From Agromyces sp. G08B096 (GTDB lineage Bacteria; Actinomycetota; Actinomycetes; Actinomycetales; Microbacteriaceae), in assembly GCF_040267705.1 (NCBI RefSeq), contig NZ_CP158374.1, positions 3,348,001 through 3,412,000 of the forward strand: a stretch of 64,000 nucleotides of DNA. Reading direction: 5' to 3'. Positions 41,658 through 51,935 of the stretch are shown in pieces. A program made the position numbers and the translations under genes. Every line of letters starts with the position of its first letter. The stretch's first letter is position 1. The notes beneath the pieces are model-generated. The model saw only the letters and a list, made by a program, of their open reading frames with translations, was not told the origin of the DNA and ran no database searches.

Positions 41658-43175
41658 CTATGCGTCGCCGGCGTCGCCGGCGACGGCGAGGTGCCTGATC
41701 CGCGCGGCGGCGGCACGCGCGTGCGGCACCACCGAGGCGAGGCCCGTGCCGGCCAGCCACGACCCCGTGACCTCCAGCCCGGGCACCGCGGCGATCGCCT
41801 GTTCGACGAACCGCACGCGGTCGCGCTGGCCGAGCGCGGCGTGCGAGAGGGCGTCGCGCCAGGCGGTGCGGCCCGCGGCGACCAGCATCGAGCGGTCGAG
41901 CGGGATGCCGGTGAGTGCGGCGGCGTCCGCGAGCGCGAGGTCGGCGACCTCCGCATCGGTCCGGCCGTCGAGCGGGTTCGGACCGCCTGCGCGGCCGTAC
42001 GACAGGCGGACCACCTGATGCGGTGCGGCGAGCTCGGCGACCCACGACCACTTCGCGCTCGAGTGCGTGAGCGCCTTGGCGGCGACGCCCGGCGTGCCGG
42101 CGGCCACGAGCACGCCGGTGCCGCGCGGCGCGGCCGCGAGCGCGGGAGCGTCGAGCACGAGGGTGACGAGCTCGACCGAGGCCGCATCGGGCCAGGACGA
42201 GACATCCGCCCAGCCGTCGACGGCGGTGGCCAGCAGCGGCCGCGACGCCGCAGCGGGCGCCGCGACGATGGCGAACCGGGCGTCGACGACGAGCTCGCCC
42301 CCCTCGGTCTCCGCGGTCGCGCGCCAGCCCGGCGACGCGCCGTCGACCGATTCCGTCGCCGCCGCCCCACCAGACCGGACGAGCCCGGTGACCGGGGCCG
42401 ACGTCACGACGGTCGCACCGAATCGCGCCAGCTCGGCGACGAGGGCGTCGACGAGGGTGTGCATGCCGCCGCGCAGGCCGAGCACGGCGCCGCCCGCGCG
42501 GCGCGACTCGACGAGCTCGCCCACGCCGCCCGACAGCGAGCCCGCCCGGGTCATCGCCTCGTTGAGGCCGGGGGCGACGACGTCGACGTCGAGGTCCATG
42601 GGGTCGGCCGAGTAGACGCCGGAGGAGATCGGTGTGACGAGCCGGTCGAGCACCGCCGACCCCATGCGCGAGCGCACGAGCTCGCCGAGGCTGACCGCAC
42701 GGCCGATGCGGAGGATCGGCCGCAGCCGGTCGAGGTAGGCGCGGGCGGCGCCCTTCCAGCCGATGATCGCCCGCACGTCGTCGCCGAGCGGGTTGGCCGG
42801 GATGCCGAGGACGCCGGTCTTCGGCAGCGGCGCGGCCCGCAGCGCGGAGGCCTCCTGCTCGCCCCACACGAGCCAGGCGCCGGCCGGGTTCGGGCGCTCC
42901 ACCTGGGCGGCGAGGCCGAGCTGCTCGATGAGCTCGGCGACGGCGCCGCCCCTCGTCGCGAACGACTCGGCACCCGAGTCGAGCCGGAGTCCCGCGAGCT
43001 CGATCCGCCCGACGCAGCCGCCGACCTGCCCGGACCGCTCGAGCACGACGACCGAGAGTCCGATGCGGGCGCACTCGAGCGCCGCCACGAGTCCCGCGAC
43101 GCCGCCGCCGACGACGACGACGTCGGCCGCGCGCTCGGTACGGGCGGTATCGGCGGTCGGTGCCGGCTCGCTCAT
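41658..43175 (-). CDS. hemG: Coproporphyrinogen III oxidase (HemG/HemY-type FAD enzyme)
   Basis: A 505-residue FAD enzyme (CgoX) oxidising coproporphyrinogen III to coproporphyrin III in the hemQ pathway. [38 protein letters not shown] is the dinucleotide-binding motif at about 18-55, [19 protein letters not shown] follows, and a C-terminal [15 protein letters not shown] closes the FAD site. Its ATG overlaps the hemE stop (ATGA), so hemE and hemG are coupled. Confidence 0.94.
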   Translation of the reverse strand: MSEPAPTADTARTERAADVVVVGGGVAGLVAALECARIGLSVVVLERSGQVGGCVGRIELAGLRLDSGAESFATRGGAVAELIEQLGLAAQVERPNPAGAWLVWGEQEASALRAAPLPKTGVLGIPANPLGDDVRAIIGWKGAARAYLDRLRPILRIGRAVSLGELVRSRMGSAVLDRLVTPISSGVYSADPMDLDVDVVAPGLNEAMTRAGSLSGGVGELVESRRAGGAVLGLRGGMHTLVDALVAELARFGATVVTSAPVTGLVRSGGAAATESVDGASPGWRATAETEGGELVVDARFAIVAAPAAASRPLLATAVDGWADVSSWPDAASVELVTLVLDAPALAAAPRGTGVLVAAGTPGVAAKALTHSSAKWSWVAELAAPHQVVRLSYGRAGGPNPLDGRTDAEVADLALADAAALTGIPLDRSMLVAAGRTAWRDALSHAALGQRDRVRFVEQAIAAVPGLEVTGSWLAGTGLASVVPHARAAAARIRHLAVAGDAGDA

Positions 43176-44338
43176 GCGCCCGCCTCGTGCACCAGCTCGA
43201 CGACGCGCGTGAGCACCGTCGGGTCGGTCTCGGGCGGCACGCCGTGACCGAGGTTGAAGACGTGGGCCGGGGCGGCCTGTCCGCGGCGGAGCACATCGCG
43301 CACGGCGGCCTCGAGCACCGCCCAGGGTGCGGCGAGCAGCGCGGGGTCGAGGTTGCCCTGCAGCGGCACGCCCGCGCCGACCCGGGCCGCGGCGACGTCG
43401 AGCGGGATGCGGTAGTCGACGCCCACTGCATCGGCACCGACGCCGCGCATCGCGCCGAGGAGCTCGCCCGTGCCGACGCCGAAGTGGACGACGGGCACCG
43501 TCTGCGTCGCGGCATCCGAACCGGCGGCATCGGGCTCGCCGGCGGCGACGCCCGTGCCGTACGCGAGATCGTGGACGAAGCTCAGCGCCCGTGCCGAGGC
43601 GGGCGCGACGTGCCGCTCGTAGTCGTCGAGCGAGAGGGCGCCGGCCCACGAGTCGAACAGCTGCGCCGCTGAGGCGCCCGCGAGCACCTGGGTGCGGAGG
43701 AACCGGCCGGTGAGCTCCGCCGTCCAATGCATGAGCGCCGCCCACGCCCCCGGGTCGGCGTGCATCAGCGTTCGCGCGGCGAGGTGATCCTTCGACGGCC
43801 CGCCCTCGGCGAGGTAGGCGGCGAGGGTGAACGGTGCGCCGGCGAACCCGATGAGCGGAGTCGACCCCGTCTCGCGGCCGGCCGGCGCCGTCTCGTTGAG
43901 CTCCGCGACGGTGCGCTGCACGGCCTCGGTGATCGGCGCGGCCGCGGCGTCGAGCCCGGCGGGATCGATGGCGGTGAGCTCGGCGATCGCCGCGGCGTCG
44001 TCGTACCGGCGTCCGAACACCGGGCCGCGACCGGGCTGGATCTCGACGTCGACGCCCACGAGCTTCAACGGCACGACGATGTCGCTGAAGAAGATGCCCG
44101 CGTCGACCCCGTGGCGGCGCACGGGCTGGAGCGTGATCTCGGCGGCCATGGCCGGGTCGAGGCATGCGTCGAGCATGCGGGTGCCGACGCGCAGGTCGCG
44201 GTACTCGGGCAACGAGCGGCCCGCCTGCCGCATGAACCACACGGGCGTCGTGTCGGCCCGTTCCCCGCGGTACGCCCGGACGAGACGGGAGTCGGTGGTC
44301 AGGCCGGCGCTGAGCGGATGCTGCGGGGGAAGGATCAC
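43172..44338 (-). CDS. hemE: Uroporphyrinogen decarboxylase
   Basis: A 388-residue enzyme turning uroporphyrinogen III into coproporphyrinogen [20 protein letters not shown] is the N-terminal signature, [20 protein letters not shown] the second block, and [22 protein letters not shown] the third. [13 protein letters not shown] and QGNLDPALL line the active site. I set the start at GTG 44338 because GACAAT ends 6 bases before it; a GTG two codons earlier and a longer reading to 44425 are less likely. It leads the hemE-hemG unit. Confidence 0.95.
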   Translation of the reverse strand: MILPPQHPLSAGLTTDSRLVRAYRGERADTTPVWFMRQAGRSLPEYRDLRVGTRMLDACLDPAMAAEITLQPVRRHGVDAGIFFSDIVVPLKLVGVDVEIQPGRGPVFGRRYDDAAAIAELTAIDPAGLDAAAAPITEAVQRTVAELNETAPAGRETGSTPLIGFAGAPFTLAAYLAEGGPSKDHLAARTLMHADPGAWAALMHWTAELTGRFLRTQVLAGASAAQLFDSWAGALSLDDYERHVAPASARALSFVHDLAYGTGVAAGEPDAAGSDAATQTVPVVHFGVGTGELLGAMRGVGADAVGVDYRIPLDVAAARVGAGVPLQGNLDPALLAAPWAVLEAAVRDVLRRGQAAPAHVFNLGHGVPPETDPTVLTRVVELVHEAGA

Positions 44339-44397
44339 CCGCACATTGTCGCAGCCCGCGGCTGGGGCAGGGCTGGGCGCGGGCCGGTGCCCCGCAG

Positions 44398-44451
44398 GCT
44401 CGCGGCGGAATGCACGAAGCGGCACCCGGACCAGCGCTCGCGGCGGAATGC
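44398..44451. repeat. 16-bp direct repeat upstream of a promoter
   Basis: GCTCGCGGCGGAATGC occurs identically at 44398-44413 and 44436-44451, 38 bp apart. The second copy ends 9 bp before the -35 box at 44461. An activator or repressor site is possible. Confidence 0.8.
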
Positions 44452-44460
44452 GAGGACCCC

Positions 44461-44489
44461 TTACAAACGGCGCGTGGTCGCGCTACCAT
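44461..44489 (+). promoter_or_regulatory. Promoter with -35 TTACAA, 17-bp spacer, -10 TACCAT
   Basis: TTACAA (44461-44466) and TACCAT (44484-44489) have canonical 17-bp spacing, with a leader of about 65 bases to the GTG at 44559. Confidence 0.6.
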
Positions 44490-44558
44490 CGGCAAGGTCG
44501 TGCCCCCACACGACGACGCGCCACCGTCGGCGCGCCTCCGACCCCCACGGAGACCGAC

Positions 44559-45275
44559 GTGCCCCTCACCTCATCGCGGCAGCGCGCCGCGCTCATCCTC
44601 GTCGTGGCCTGCGCCGCGGCCCTCGTCGTCGGCGTCCTCGCGGCCATGCCGCCGAAGGTCGACCGCCTGGTCGCGCTGCTCCCGCCGGTTCCCGGCACGG
44701 CGGCCGGCCTCGCGTTCCTCGCGCTCTGCGCGCTGGCCGTCGCCATCGCAGCCCTCCGCCGCCTCGCAACCGTCGCGGCCTGCCGGAACCGCCGCGCGGC
44801 GCTCGAGCAGGCCTCGCCCCACGGCGCCGTGGCCTGCGGCATCCGTCACGGTGCGCTCACGGCCGCGCTCGCCGAACTCGGCGTCACGGCCCGCGTGCCC
44901 TCCCGGTTCTCGGTGCTCGCCGACCGCGCCGGCCTGTCGTTCTGGACCGGTGGCCGCCGGCCGCGGCGGGTCCTCGGCGTGCGCTGGAGCGAAGTGCGCT
45001 CCATCCGCAGCGACCGGCTCGTGGCGGGCGCGTCGACGGTGCCCGTCGTGGTCCTGCGCATCCGTCGCGACGGCGCCAGCGTCGAGGTGCCGGTGCTCCT
45101 CGGCGCCGAGCGCCCAGGCGCCTTCGCGCTCGGCGACGCCGACTTCTACGCCACCGTGCGGACGTGGAAGGCCGAGCACCGCGCCGCCCTCGCGGCGGAG
45201 GGGCTCGAGCTGCCCCCGCTCACCGCCCCGATCCCCGTGATCACGAGCGCCCAGCTCGTCGGCGCCGGGCGCTGA
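44559..45275 (+). CDS. Membrane protein of unknown function with a PH-like C-terminal half
   Basis: A 238-residue protein. Two N-terminal helices (ALILVVACAAALVVGVLAAM; GTAAGLAFLALCALAVAIAAL) are followed by a beta-rich cytoplasmic part (SRFSVLADRAGLSFWTGGRRPRRVLGVRWSEVRSIRSDR, then VPVVVLRIRRDGASVEVPVLL) that resembles a small PH-like domain. No named family is certain. GGAG lies 6 bases ahead of the GTG at 44559. It sits between hemE and hemA in the hemA direction, about 90 bp ahead of it. Confidence 0.75.
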   Translation: MPLTSSRQRAALILVVACAAALVVGVLAAMPPKVDRLVALLPPVPGTAAGLAFLALCALAVAIAALRRLATVAACRNRRAALEQASPHGAVACGIRHGALTAALAELGVTARVPSRFSVLADRAGLSFWTGGRRPRRVLGVRWSEVRSIRSDRLVAGASTVPVVVLRIRRDGASVEVPVLLGAERPGAFALGDADFYATVRTWKAEHRAALAAEGLELPPLTAPIPVITSAQLVGAGR

Positions 45276-45352
45276 CGAGCACGCGACGCGGCGGTCCGCG
45301 GGCGTCCGCGCCCTCGGTGTCCTCCCTGATCGGAGCACCCTTCGACCGCGGG

Positions 45353-45358
45353 TAGAAT
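45353..45358 (+). promoter_or_regulatory. -10 box TAGAAT of a predicted leaderless hemA promoter
   Basis: TAGAAT ends 6 bases before the GTG at 45365. Confidence 0.65.
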
Positions 45359-45364
45359 CGGCTG

Positions 45365-46738
45365 GTGCTCATCTGCCTCACCGCGAGTCACAAGAACGCC
45401 GGGTTCGACATGCTCGAGCGGCTTTCGGCGACCGCGGATGACGCGGGGCGACGGCTGATCGCCGGCCACGAGTCGGTGCAGGGCGCCGTCGTGGTCGCCA
45501 CCTGCAACCGGTTCGAGGCGTACCTCGACCTCGACGCCCCCGAGGGCGACTCCCCCGTCGACGCCGTGCACGGCGCGATCCGCTCCGTCGGCGACGTCTC
45601 GGGCCTCGAGCCCGACGAGCTCCGCGCGAGCTTCGGCTTCGCACACGGCAACGCCGTGGCCGCGCACCTGTTCGCCGTCGCCTCCGGCCTCGAGTCGGTC
45701 GTCGTGGGCGAAGGCGAGATCGCCGGCCAGGTGCGGCGGTCGCTGGAACGGGCGCGCGCCGAGGGCACCACGACGCCAGAACTCGAACGGCTCTTCCAGC
45801 GCGCGGCGCAGACGTCGCGGCAGGTGAAGAACCGCACCGGCCTCGGCGCCGAGGGCCGCTCGCTCGTCCGCCTCGCGCTCGACCTCGCCGAGAGCCGCAT
45901 CACCGACTGGTCGGCGACGAAGATCCTCCTCGTCGGCACCGGCCGCTACGCGGGCGCGTCGCTGGCCGCGCTCCGCGAGCGCGGCGCCGTCGACCTCGCC
46001 GTGTACTCCCCCTCCGGCCGCGGCGCCAGGTTCGCGGCATCCCACGACCTGCCGGCCGTCGCTCGCGACGACTTCGCGCGTGCCGCCGCGGCGGCCGACG
46101 TCATCGTCACCTGCACGCTCGCCGAGCACCACGTGATCGACCGCGCCCTCCTCGAGGCCGGCGCCGAGCGGCTCGCCGGCGAGACCGCGCCGGTGCGCAC
46201 GCTCGACGGCGGCATCGTGCCCGAGCCCGAGCGTCGTCGGCTCGTGATCGACCTCGGCCTGCCGCGCAACGTCGACCCCGATGTCGCGGGCCTCGCCGGC
46301 GTCGAGCTGCTCGACCTCGAGACCATCAAGTTCCACGCGCCCATGGAGGAGTTCGGCTCGACCGACGCCGCACGCGACATCGTGCGCGCCGCGGCCCGCG
46401 ACTTCGGCCAGGTCGGCGAGGAGCTCGACCTCGCCCCCACCGTCGTGGCGCTGCGTCGCCACGTCTTCGACGTGCTCGACGCCGAGATCGCCCGGTCCCG
46501 GGCCCGCGGCGACGACGACGGACGCATCGAGGCCGCGCTGCGCCACATGGCCGGCGTGCTCCTGCACACGCCGATGGTCCGCTCGCGCGAGCACGCACGT
46601 GCCGGCCGCCAGCGCGAGTTCATCGACGCCGTCGAGGCGCTGTTCGGCGTCCAGGCCGACCCTGCGTCGAGCATCGCCGCTCCCCGTGCGGAGACGCCGC
46701 GCGAGGCGGCCGCCGGGGGCGACGCGCCCTCGTTCTGA
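45365..46738 (+). CDS. hemA: Glutamyl-tRNA reductase
   Basis: A 457-residue enzyme starting heme synthesis by reducing glutamyl-tRNA. The substrate thioester forms on Cys47 in VVVATCNRFEAYLD. GEGEIAGQVRRSLERA matches the usual GE-x-x-I-x-GQV block, and ILLVGTGRYAGASLAALRERG is the NADPH-binding domain. VIDLGLPRNVDPDV and a dimerisation helix follow, then a 40-residue disordered tail. The GTG start is set by the TAGAAT box. It is on the opposite strand from hemE-hemG, so HemA synthesis is controlled separately. Confidence 0.95.
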   Translation: MLICLTASHKNAGFDMLERLSATADDAGRRLIAGHESVQGAVVVATCNRFEAYLDLDAPEGDSPVDAVHGAIRSVGDVSGLEPDELRASFGFAHGNAVAAHLFAVASGLESVVVGEGEIAGQVRRSLERARAEGTTTPELERLFQRAAQTSRQVKNRTGLGAEGRSLVRLALDLAESRITDWSATKILLVGTGRYAGASLAALRERGAVDLAVYSPSGRGARFAASHDLPAVARDDFARAAAAADVIVTCTLAEHHVIDRALLEAGAERLAGETAPVRTLDGGIVPEPERRRLVIDLGLPRNVDPDVAGLAGVELLDLETIKFHAPMEEFGSTDAARDIVRAAARDFGQVGEELDLAPTVVALRRHVFDVLDAEIARSRARGDDDGRIEAALRHMAGVLLHTPMVRSREHARAGRQREFIDAVEALFGVQADPASSIAAPRAETPREAAAGGDAPSF

Positions 46739-46779
46739 ACGGGCCGGCGGGCGCGCCCCCATCCGTCGGCGGGCGCTCG

Positions 46780-46785
46780 TACACT
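46780..46785 (+). promoter_or_regulatory. -10 box TACACT of a predicted leaderless promoter
   Basis: TACACT ends 8 bases before the ATG at 46794. Confidence 0.55.
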
Positions 46786-46793
46786 GACTCCCG

Positions 46794-47435
46794 ATGACCC
46801 CCTCAGCCGACCCGCCCGCCCTGCGCCTTCCGTTCGACGCGTCCGGATTGGCCGCCGACCCGCTCACGACCGAGCGCCTGCGGCTGCGCCCCCTCGAGAC
46901 CTCCGATGCGCCCGATGTCTGGGAGTACCAGCGACTGCCCGAGGTGCTCCGCTACATCCCGTGGCCCGAGCGGTCTGAGGAGGAGGCGTACGAGCACACC
47001 CGCACGAGGGCTGGCATGCGGCGACTCGTGGCGGCGGGCGACGGGGTCATCCTCGCGATGGAGCTCGTGGGCGAGCCATCCGTGGCGGCCGACCAGGCGG
47101 CCGGGCGGAACCGCGTCGTCGGCGACGTGATGCTGCGGGTCTCCAACGCCGAGCATGCTCAGCTCGAGATCGGCTGGGTGCTGCACCCGGCGTTCCAGGG
47201 CCGCGGTCTCGCCGCCGAGGCGGCGGGCGCGGCGCTCGCGTTCGCATTCGAGCGGTTGCGTCCGCACCGGGTGCAGGCGATCCTCGACGCGCGCAACACG
47301 GCCTCGGCTCGGCTCTGCGAACGGCTCGGGATGCGTCGTGAGGCGACCATCCTCGAAGAGGAGTTCCACGACGGCGCCTGGGAGGACACCGCGATCTACG
47401 GCATCCTCGCCCGGGAGTGGGCCGAGCGGGGCTGA
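46794..47435 (+). CDS. GNAT-family N-acetyltransferase, RimJ/RimL type
   Basis: A 213-residue protein: TTERLRLRPLETSDAPDVWEYQRLPEV is the RimJ/RimL-type N-terminus, QLEIGWVLHPAFQGRGLAAEAAGAAL is the acetyl-CoA loop, and NTASARLCERLGMRREA closes the fold. These enzymes acetylate protein N-termini, antibiotics or small amines; the target here is unknown. The start follows a TACACT -10 box. It is convergent with glyS. Confidence 0.9.
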   Translation: MTPSADPPALRLPFDASGLAADPLTTERLRLRPLETSDAPDVWEYQRLPEVLRYIPWPERSEEEAYEHTRTRAGMRRLVAAGDGVILAMELVGEPSVAADQAAGRNRVVGDVMLRVSNAEHAQLEIGWVLHPAFQGRGLAAEAAGAALAFAFERLRPHRVQAILDARNTASARLCERLGMRREATILEEEFHDGAWEDTAIYGILAREWAERG

Positions 47436-47498
47436 CCCCGCCGATGGAGCCGACCCCGGCCGTGCCGACTCGCGCCGCGCCGACCCGGTCGCCCGCGC

Positions 47499-48884
47499 CT
47501 ACGCCCCGACGAGCCGCGCGGCCAGGTGCCCCTCGAGCTCGGCGAGCGGCACGCGCTCCTGCTGCATGGTGTCGCGGTCGCGCACCGTCACCGCATCGTC
47601 CTCGAGCGAGTCGAAGTCGACGGTGATGCAGAACGGCGTGCCGATCTCGTCTTGGCGGCGGTAGCGGCGGCCGATCGCCCCGGCGTCGTCGAAGTCGACG
47701 TTCCAGTTCCGGCGGAGCTTCGCCGCGAGCTCACGCGCGAGCGGCGACAGCTTCTCGTTGCGGCTGAGCGGCAGCACGGCCGCCTTCACGGGCGCGAGGC
47801 GCGGATCGAGCTTCAGCACCGTGCGGCTGTCGGTGCCGCCCTTCGCGTTCGGCACCTCCTCGACGTGGTACGCGTCGACGAGGAAGGCCATGAGGGCCCG
47901 GGTGAGACCGAACGCCGGCTCGATGACGTAGGGCACCCAGCGCTCGTTCTTCGCCTGGTCGAAGTACGACAGGTCTTTGCCGGAGTGCTCGGAATGGGTG
48001 CTGAGGTCGAAGTCGGTGCGGTTCGCGACGCCCATGAGCTCGCCCCAACCGCTGCCGGCGAAGCCGAAGCGGTACTCGATGTCGATGGTCCGCTTGGAGT
48101 AGTGGGAGAGCTTCTCCTTGGGGTGCTCGTAGAGGCGGATGTGCTCGGGGTCGATGCCGAGGTCGACGAACCAGTCCCAGCAGTGCTGCACCCAGTAGTC
48201 GAACCACTCCTCGTCGGTGCCGGGCTCGACGAAGTACTCCATCTCCATCTGCTCGAACTCGCGGGTGCGGAAGATGAAGTTGCCCGGCGTGATCTCGTTG
48301 CGGAAGCTCTTGCCGATCTGGCCGATGCCGAACGGCGGCTTCATGCGCGCCGCCTGCAGCACGTTGGCGAAGTTCACGAAGATGCCCTGGGCCGTCTCGG
48401 GGCGGAGGTAGTGCAGGCCCGACTCGTCGTCGACGACGCCGAGGTAGGTCTTCAGCAGGCCGGAGAAGGCGCGCGGCTCGGTCCACTGCCCGCGCGTGCC
48501 GCAGTTGGGGCAGACGATCTCGGCCAGGCCGCCCTCGGGCGCCCGGCCCTTCTTCTCCTCGAACTCCTCGACGAGGTGGTCTTCGCGGTACCGCTTGTGG
48601 CAGTGCAGGCACTCGACGAGCGGGTCGGAGAACACCTCGACGTGGCCCGAGGCCTCCCACACCTGCTTCGGCAGGATGACGCTGGAGTCGAGGCCGACGA
48701 TGTCGTCGCGGCTCTGCACCATGTAGCGCCACCACTGGCGCTTGATGTTCTCCTTCAGCTCCACGCCGAGGGGCCCGTAGTCCCAGGCCGACTTCGAGCC
48801 GCCGTAGATCTCACCCGCCTGGAAGACGAACCCGCGGTGCTGGGCGAGCGTGATGACGGAATCGAGACGGCTGGGTGCGGCCAC
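47499..48884 (-). CDS. glyS: Glycyl-tRNA synthetase, single-chain (alpha2) class
   Basis: A 461-residue class II synthetase charging tRNA-Gly. [28 protein letters not shown] opens the catalytic domain, [16 protein letters not shown] is motif 1/insertion, and [27 protein letters not shown] is motif 2. CLHCHKRY and CPNCG form a zinc ribbon (about residues 92-128). The C-terminal anticodon domain follows. The GTG at 48884 has GGAG ahead. A minus-strand TAGGAT box (48947-48942) gives a leader of about 50 bases, too short for a T-box. Confidence 0.96.
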   Translation of the reverse strand: MAAPSRLDSVITLAQHRGFVFQAGEIYGGSKSAWDYGPLGVELKENIKRQWWRYMVQSRDDIVGLDSSVILPKQVWEASGHVEVFSDPLVECLHCHKRYREDHLVEEFEEKKGRAPEGGLAEIVCPNCGTRGQWTEPRAFSGLLKTYLGVVDDESGLHYLRPETAQGIFVNFANVLQAARMKPPFGIGQIGKSFRNEITPGNFIFRTREFEQMEMEYFVEPGTDEEWFDYWVQHCWDWFVDLGIDPEHIRLYEHPKEKLSHYSKRTIDIEYRFGFAGSGWGELMGVANRTDFDLSTHSEHSGKDLSYFDQAKNERWVPYVIEPAFGLTRALMAFLVDAYHVEEVPNAKGGTDSRTVLKLDPRLAPVKAAVLPLSRNEKLSPLARELAAKLRRNWNVDFDDAGAIGRRYRRQDEIGTPFCITVDFDSLEDDAVTVRDRDTMQQERVPLAELEGHLAARLVGA

Positions 48885-48941
48885 GGTGGCTCCAATGGTC
48901 GAGCTGGTCGGGCGAGGCCCGGAGGTGGGTGCGGTGCCTCC

Positions 48942-48947
48942 ATCCTA
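48942..48947 (-). promoter_or_regulatory. -10 box TAGGAT of the glyS promoter
   Basis: On the minus strand TAGGAT lies 57 bases ahead of the glyS GTG. It sits 16 bp from the plus-strand -10 box of the divergent Nudix gene. Confidence 0.5.
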
Positions 48948-48963
48948 CGGGCGGGACGCCGCG

Positions 48964-48969
48964 TACCCT
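48964..48969 (+). promoter_or_regulatory. -10 box TACCCT of a predicted leaderless promoter
   Basis: TACCCT ends 7 bases before the ATG at 48977. Confidence 0.55.
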
Positions 48970-48976
48970 GAGACGG

Positions 48977-49384
48977 ATGCCTCAGCTGCCCGACCTCCTC
49001 GTCTCCGCCATCGCCCTCATCCGCGACCGTCGCGTCCTCATGGTGACGGCGCGTGAGCGCGAGGTGTACTACATGCCGGGCGGCAAGATCGATCCGGGCG
49101 AGACGGCGGCGGAGGCGGCCGCGCGCGAGGCGTTCGAGGAGGTCGCGTTGCGCCTGGATCCGGCGTCGCTCGACGAGCTCTTCGAGGTGCGCACGCAGGC
49201 GCACGGCGAACCCGACGGCCGCCAGGTGCGGATGCGCGTCTTCCGCGCCGAGACGGATGCCTCGCCCGAGGCGTCGGCTGAGGTCGGCGCCGTGCACTGG
49301 GTCACGACCGCCGACGCCGACCGCTGCCCGCCCGCCGGCCGTGCGGTGCTCACCCGGCTCGCGGCATCCGGCCTCATCGACTGA
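48977..49384 (+). CDS. Nudix hydrolase
   Basis: A 135-residue Nudix protein. The box reads GGKIDPGETAAEAAAREAFEEVALRL: the metal-binding REAFEE core is intact, but the usual glycine of E-E-x-G is alanine. VLMVTAREREVYYMPGG is the strand before the box. Substrates may be nucleotide diphosphate derivatives; none can be assigned. It is divergent from glyS, and its stop lies 18 bp from the convergent peptide-transporter operon. Confidence 0.9.
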   Translation: MPQLPDLLVSAIALIRDRRVLMVTAREREVYYMPGGKIDPGETAAEAAAREAFEEVALRLDPASLDELFEVRTQAHGEPDGRQVRMRVFRAETDASPEASAEVGAVHWVTTADADRCPPAGRAVLTRLAASGLID

Positions 49385-49402
49385 CGGGGCCGGCCCGCGC
49401 GA

Positions 49403-50175
<773 letters not shown>

Positions 50176-50179
<4 letters not shown>

Positions 50180-51042
50180 GGGGTGACCTCGCTTCGGGGC
50201 GCCTCCGGCCGCGCCGCCGATTCCGGCAGGGCGTCGATCAGCGCCGTCGTATACGGATGCCTCGGGGCCGTGATGACCTGATGCCGGTCGCCGTGCTCGA
50301 CGACCTCGCCGTCGCGCATGACCGCGATCGTGTCGGCGAGCGCCGACATGACCCCGAGGTCGTGGGTGACGAGGATGACGGCGATGCCGAGCTCGTCGCA
50401 CAGCCGGCGGAGGAGCCGGAGGATGCCGGCCTGGACCGTCACGTCGAGCGCGGTCGTCGGCTCGTCGGCGATGAGCACCGCCGGTTCGCACATCAACGCC
50501 GAGGCGATGGCGATGCGCTGCAGCTGCCCGCCGGAGAACTGGTGCGGGTACTTCCGGAGCGCCGTCTCGGGCTGCGGCACGGCCACCAGCTCGAGGACCT
50601 CGAGCGCCCGAGCCCTGGCGGCCCGCCGGCCCGCCCCGGTGTGGTGGCGGTAGTGGTCGATGAGCTGGCCCTCGATGGTGAGCATCGGGTGCAGGCTCGC
50701 GGTCGGGTCTTGGAAGATCATGGCGATCTTCGCACCGCGCAGCCGGTTCATGCCGCGCTGCGGCATGCCCACGAGTTCGGTGCCCTCGAAGCGGATGCTG
50801 CCGCCGACGTCGGCGCCCGCGGGCAGCAGACCGCAGATCGCGAGGCCGGTCATCGTCTTGCCCGATCCCGACTCGCCTGCGAGGCCCGTGATGCGGCCGG
50901 CGGGCACGGTGAGATCGACACCGCGCAGGATCTGCTTCCGGTTCTCGCCGCGGCCGAAACTCAGGGTGAGGCCGGTGACGACCACGCCGCCGGTCGCCGC
51001 CTCGGCGACCACGCGGTCGTCGCCGGATGTCATGAGGCTCAC
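50176..51042 (-). CDS. Oligopeptide ABC transporter ATP-binding protein (DppD/OppD type)
   Basis: A 288-residue ATPase: GLAGESGSGKTMTGLAICGLLPAGA is Walker A, MIFQDPTASLHPMLTIEGQL is the OppD Q-loop block, and FSGGQLQRIAIASALMCEPAVLIADEPTTALDVTVQ the signature and Walker B. HPYTTALIDALP is the usual C-terminal motif. The GTG at 51042 overlaps the upstream stop and has a strong GGGAGGG site; an ATG three codons later is possible. It pairs with the DppF-type subunit. Confidence 0.93.
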
Positions 51043-51935
51043 AGCGCCCTCCCCTGTACGGCTTCCTGGGATCTCGGGTCGAGCGCGTCGCGCAGCGCAT
51101 CGCCGAGGAAGTTGAACGCGAGCACGACGCTGAGGATCGCGAGGCCCGGGAAGACCGCGATCCACCACGACGAGAAGTTCTGCACCCCTTCGGCCACCAT
51201 CGCTCCCCAGTCCGGCGTCGGCGGCACGGCACCGAGGCCGAGGAAGCTGAGCCCGGAGAGCAGCAGGATCGCCGTGCCGACATCGAGCGTGGCGAGCACG
51301 ACGACCGGTGAGACCACGTTCGGGAGGATGTCCTTCCGGAGCGAGGTGAACGGGCCGTTGCCGAGGAGCCGGCCGGCGATGACGTACTCTGACGTCCGCG
51401 CGCCGAGCACGAGCGACCGCGTGACGCGGGAGTACGCGGGCCACGAGACGATGAGCATCGCGATCACGGCGTTCGCGAGGCTCGGCCCGAGCGCGGCGGC
51501 GATCACCATCGCCAGGATGATCGTGGGGAACGCGAAGACCAGGTCGGCGATGCGCATGATCGTCTCGTCGATCGCCTTGCCGAAGTAGCCGGCGATCGCG
51601 CCGAGCACCGAGCCGATCAGCATCGCGAACAGCACGAGCAGCAGCGCGAGCGGAAGCGACACCTGGGCGCCGGTGATGACGCGCGAGAGCACGTCCCGGC
51701 CCACCTGGTCGGTGCCGAACCAGTGTTCGGCGCTCGGCGGCTGCAGGCGCGGGAAGTCCTGCGCGAGCGGGTCGTACGGGCGGATCCAGACCGCCGTCAC
51801 GGCGATCACGATCCAGAGGGCGACGATGACCGCGCCGGTGATCGCGAGCGGCGTGCGCAGCTGCTTCGCCACGCGGAAGCGCCCCTTCCAGCGCGTCTGG
51901 GCGACGAGGACGTCGCTCACGGTGCCGCCGCTCAT
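51039..51935 (-). CDS. Oligopeptide ABC transporter permease (DppC/OppC type)
   Basis: A 298-residue permease with about six helices. HWFGTDQVGRDVLSRVITGAQVSLPLAL is the OppC N-terminal signature, and RILGNGPFT-like GRLLGNGPFTSLRKDILPNV with the EAA loop follows, then LSFLGLGAVPPTPDWGAMVAEG. It forms the channel with the DppB-type permease. The ATG overlaps the preceding stop codon (ATGA). Confidence 0.94.
   Translation of the reverse strand: MSGGTVSDVLVAQTRWKGRFRVAKQLRTPLAITGAVIVALWIVIAVTAVWIRPYDPLAQDFPRLQPPSAEHWFGTDQVGRDVLSRVITGAQVSLPLALLLVLFAMLIGSVLGAIAGYFGKAIDETIMRIADLVFAFPTIILAMVIAAALGPSLANAVIAMLIVSWPAYSRVTRSLVLGARTSEYVIAGRLLGNGPFTSLRKDILPNVVSPVVVLATLDVGTAILLLSGLSFLGLGAVPPTPDWGAMVAEGVQNFSSWWIAVFPGLAILSVVLAFNFLGDALRDALDPRSQEAVQGRAL

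Noticed and set aside
41658-44495. A 945-codon frame containing hemG
   Set aside because: The family starts at ATG 43175; the upstream part is a shadow of hemE.
48885-48947. T-box riboswitch in front of glyS
   Set aside because: The predicted leader is only about 50 bases, and I see no specifier loop or T-box sequence.
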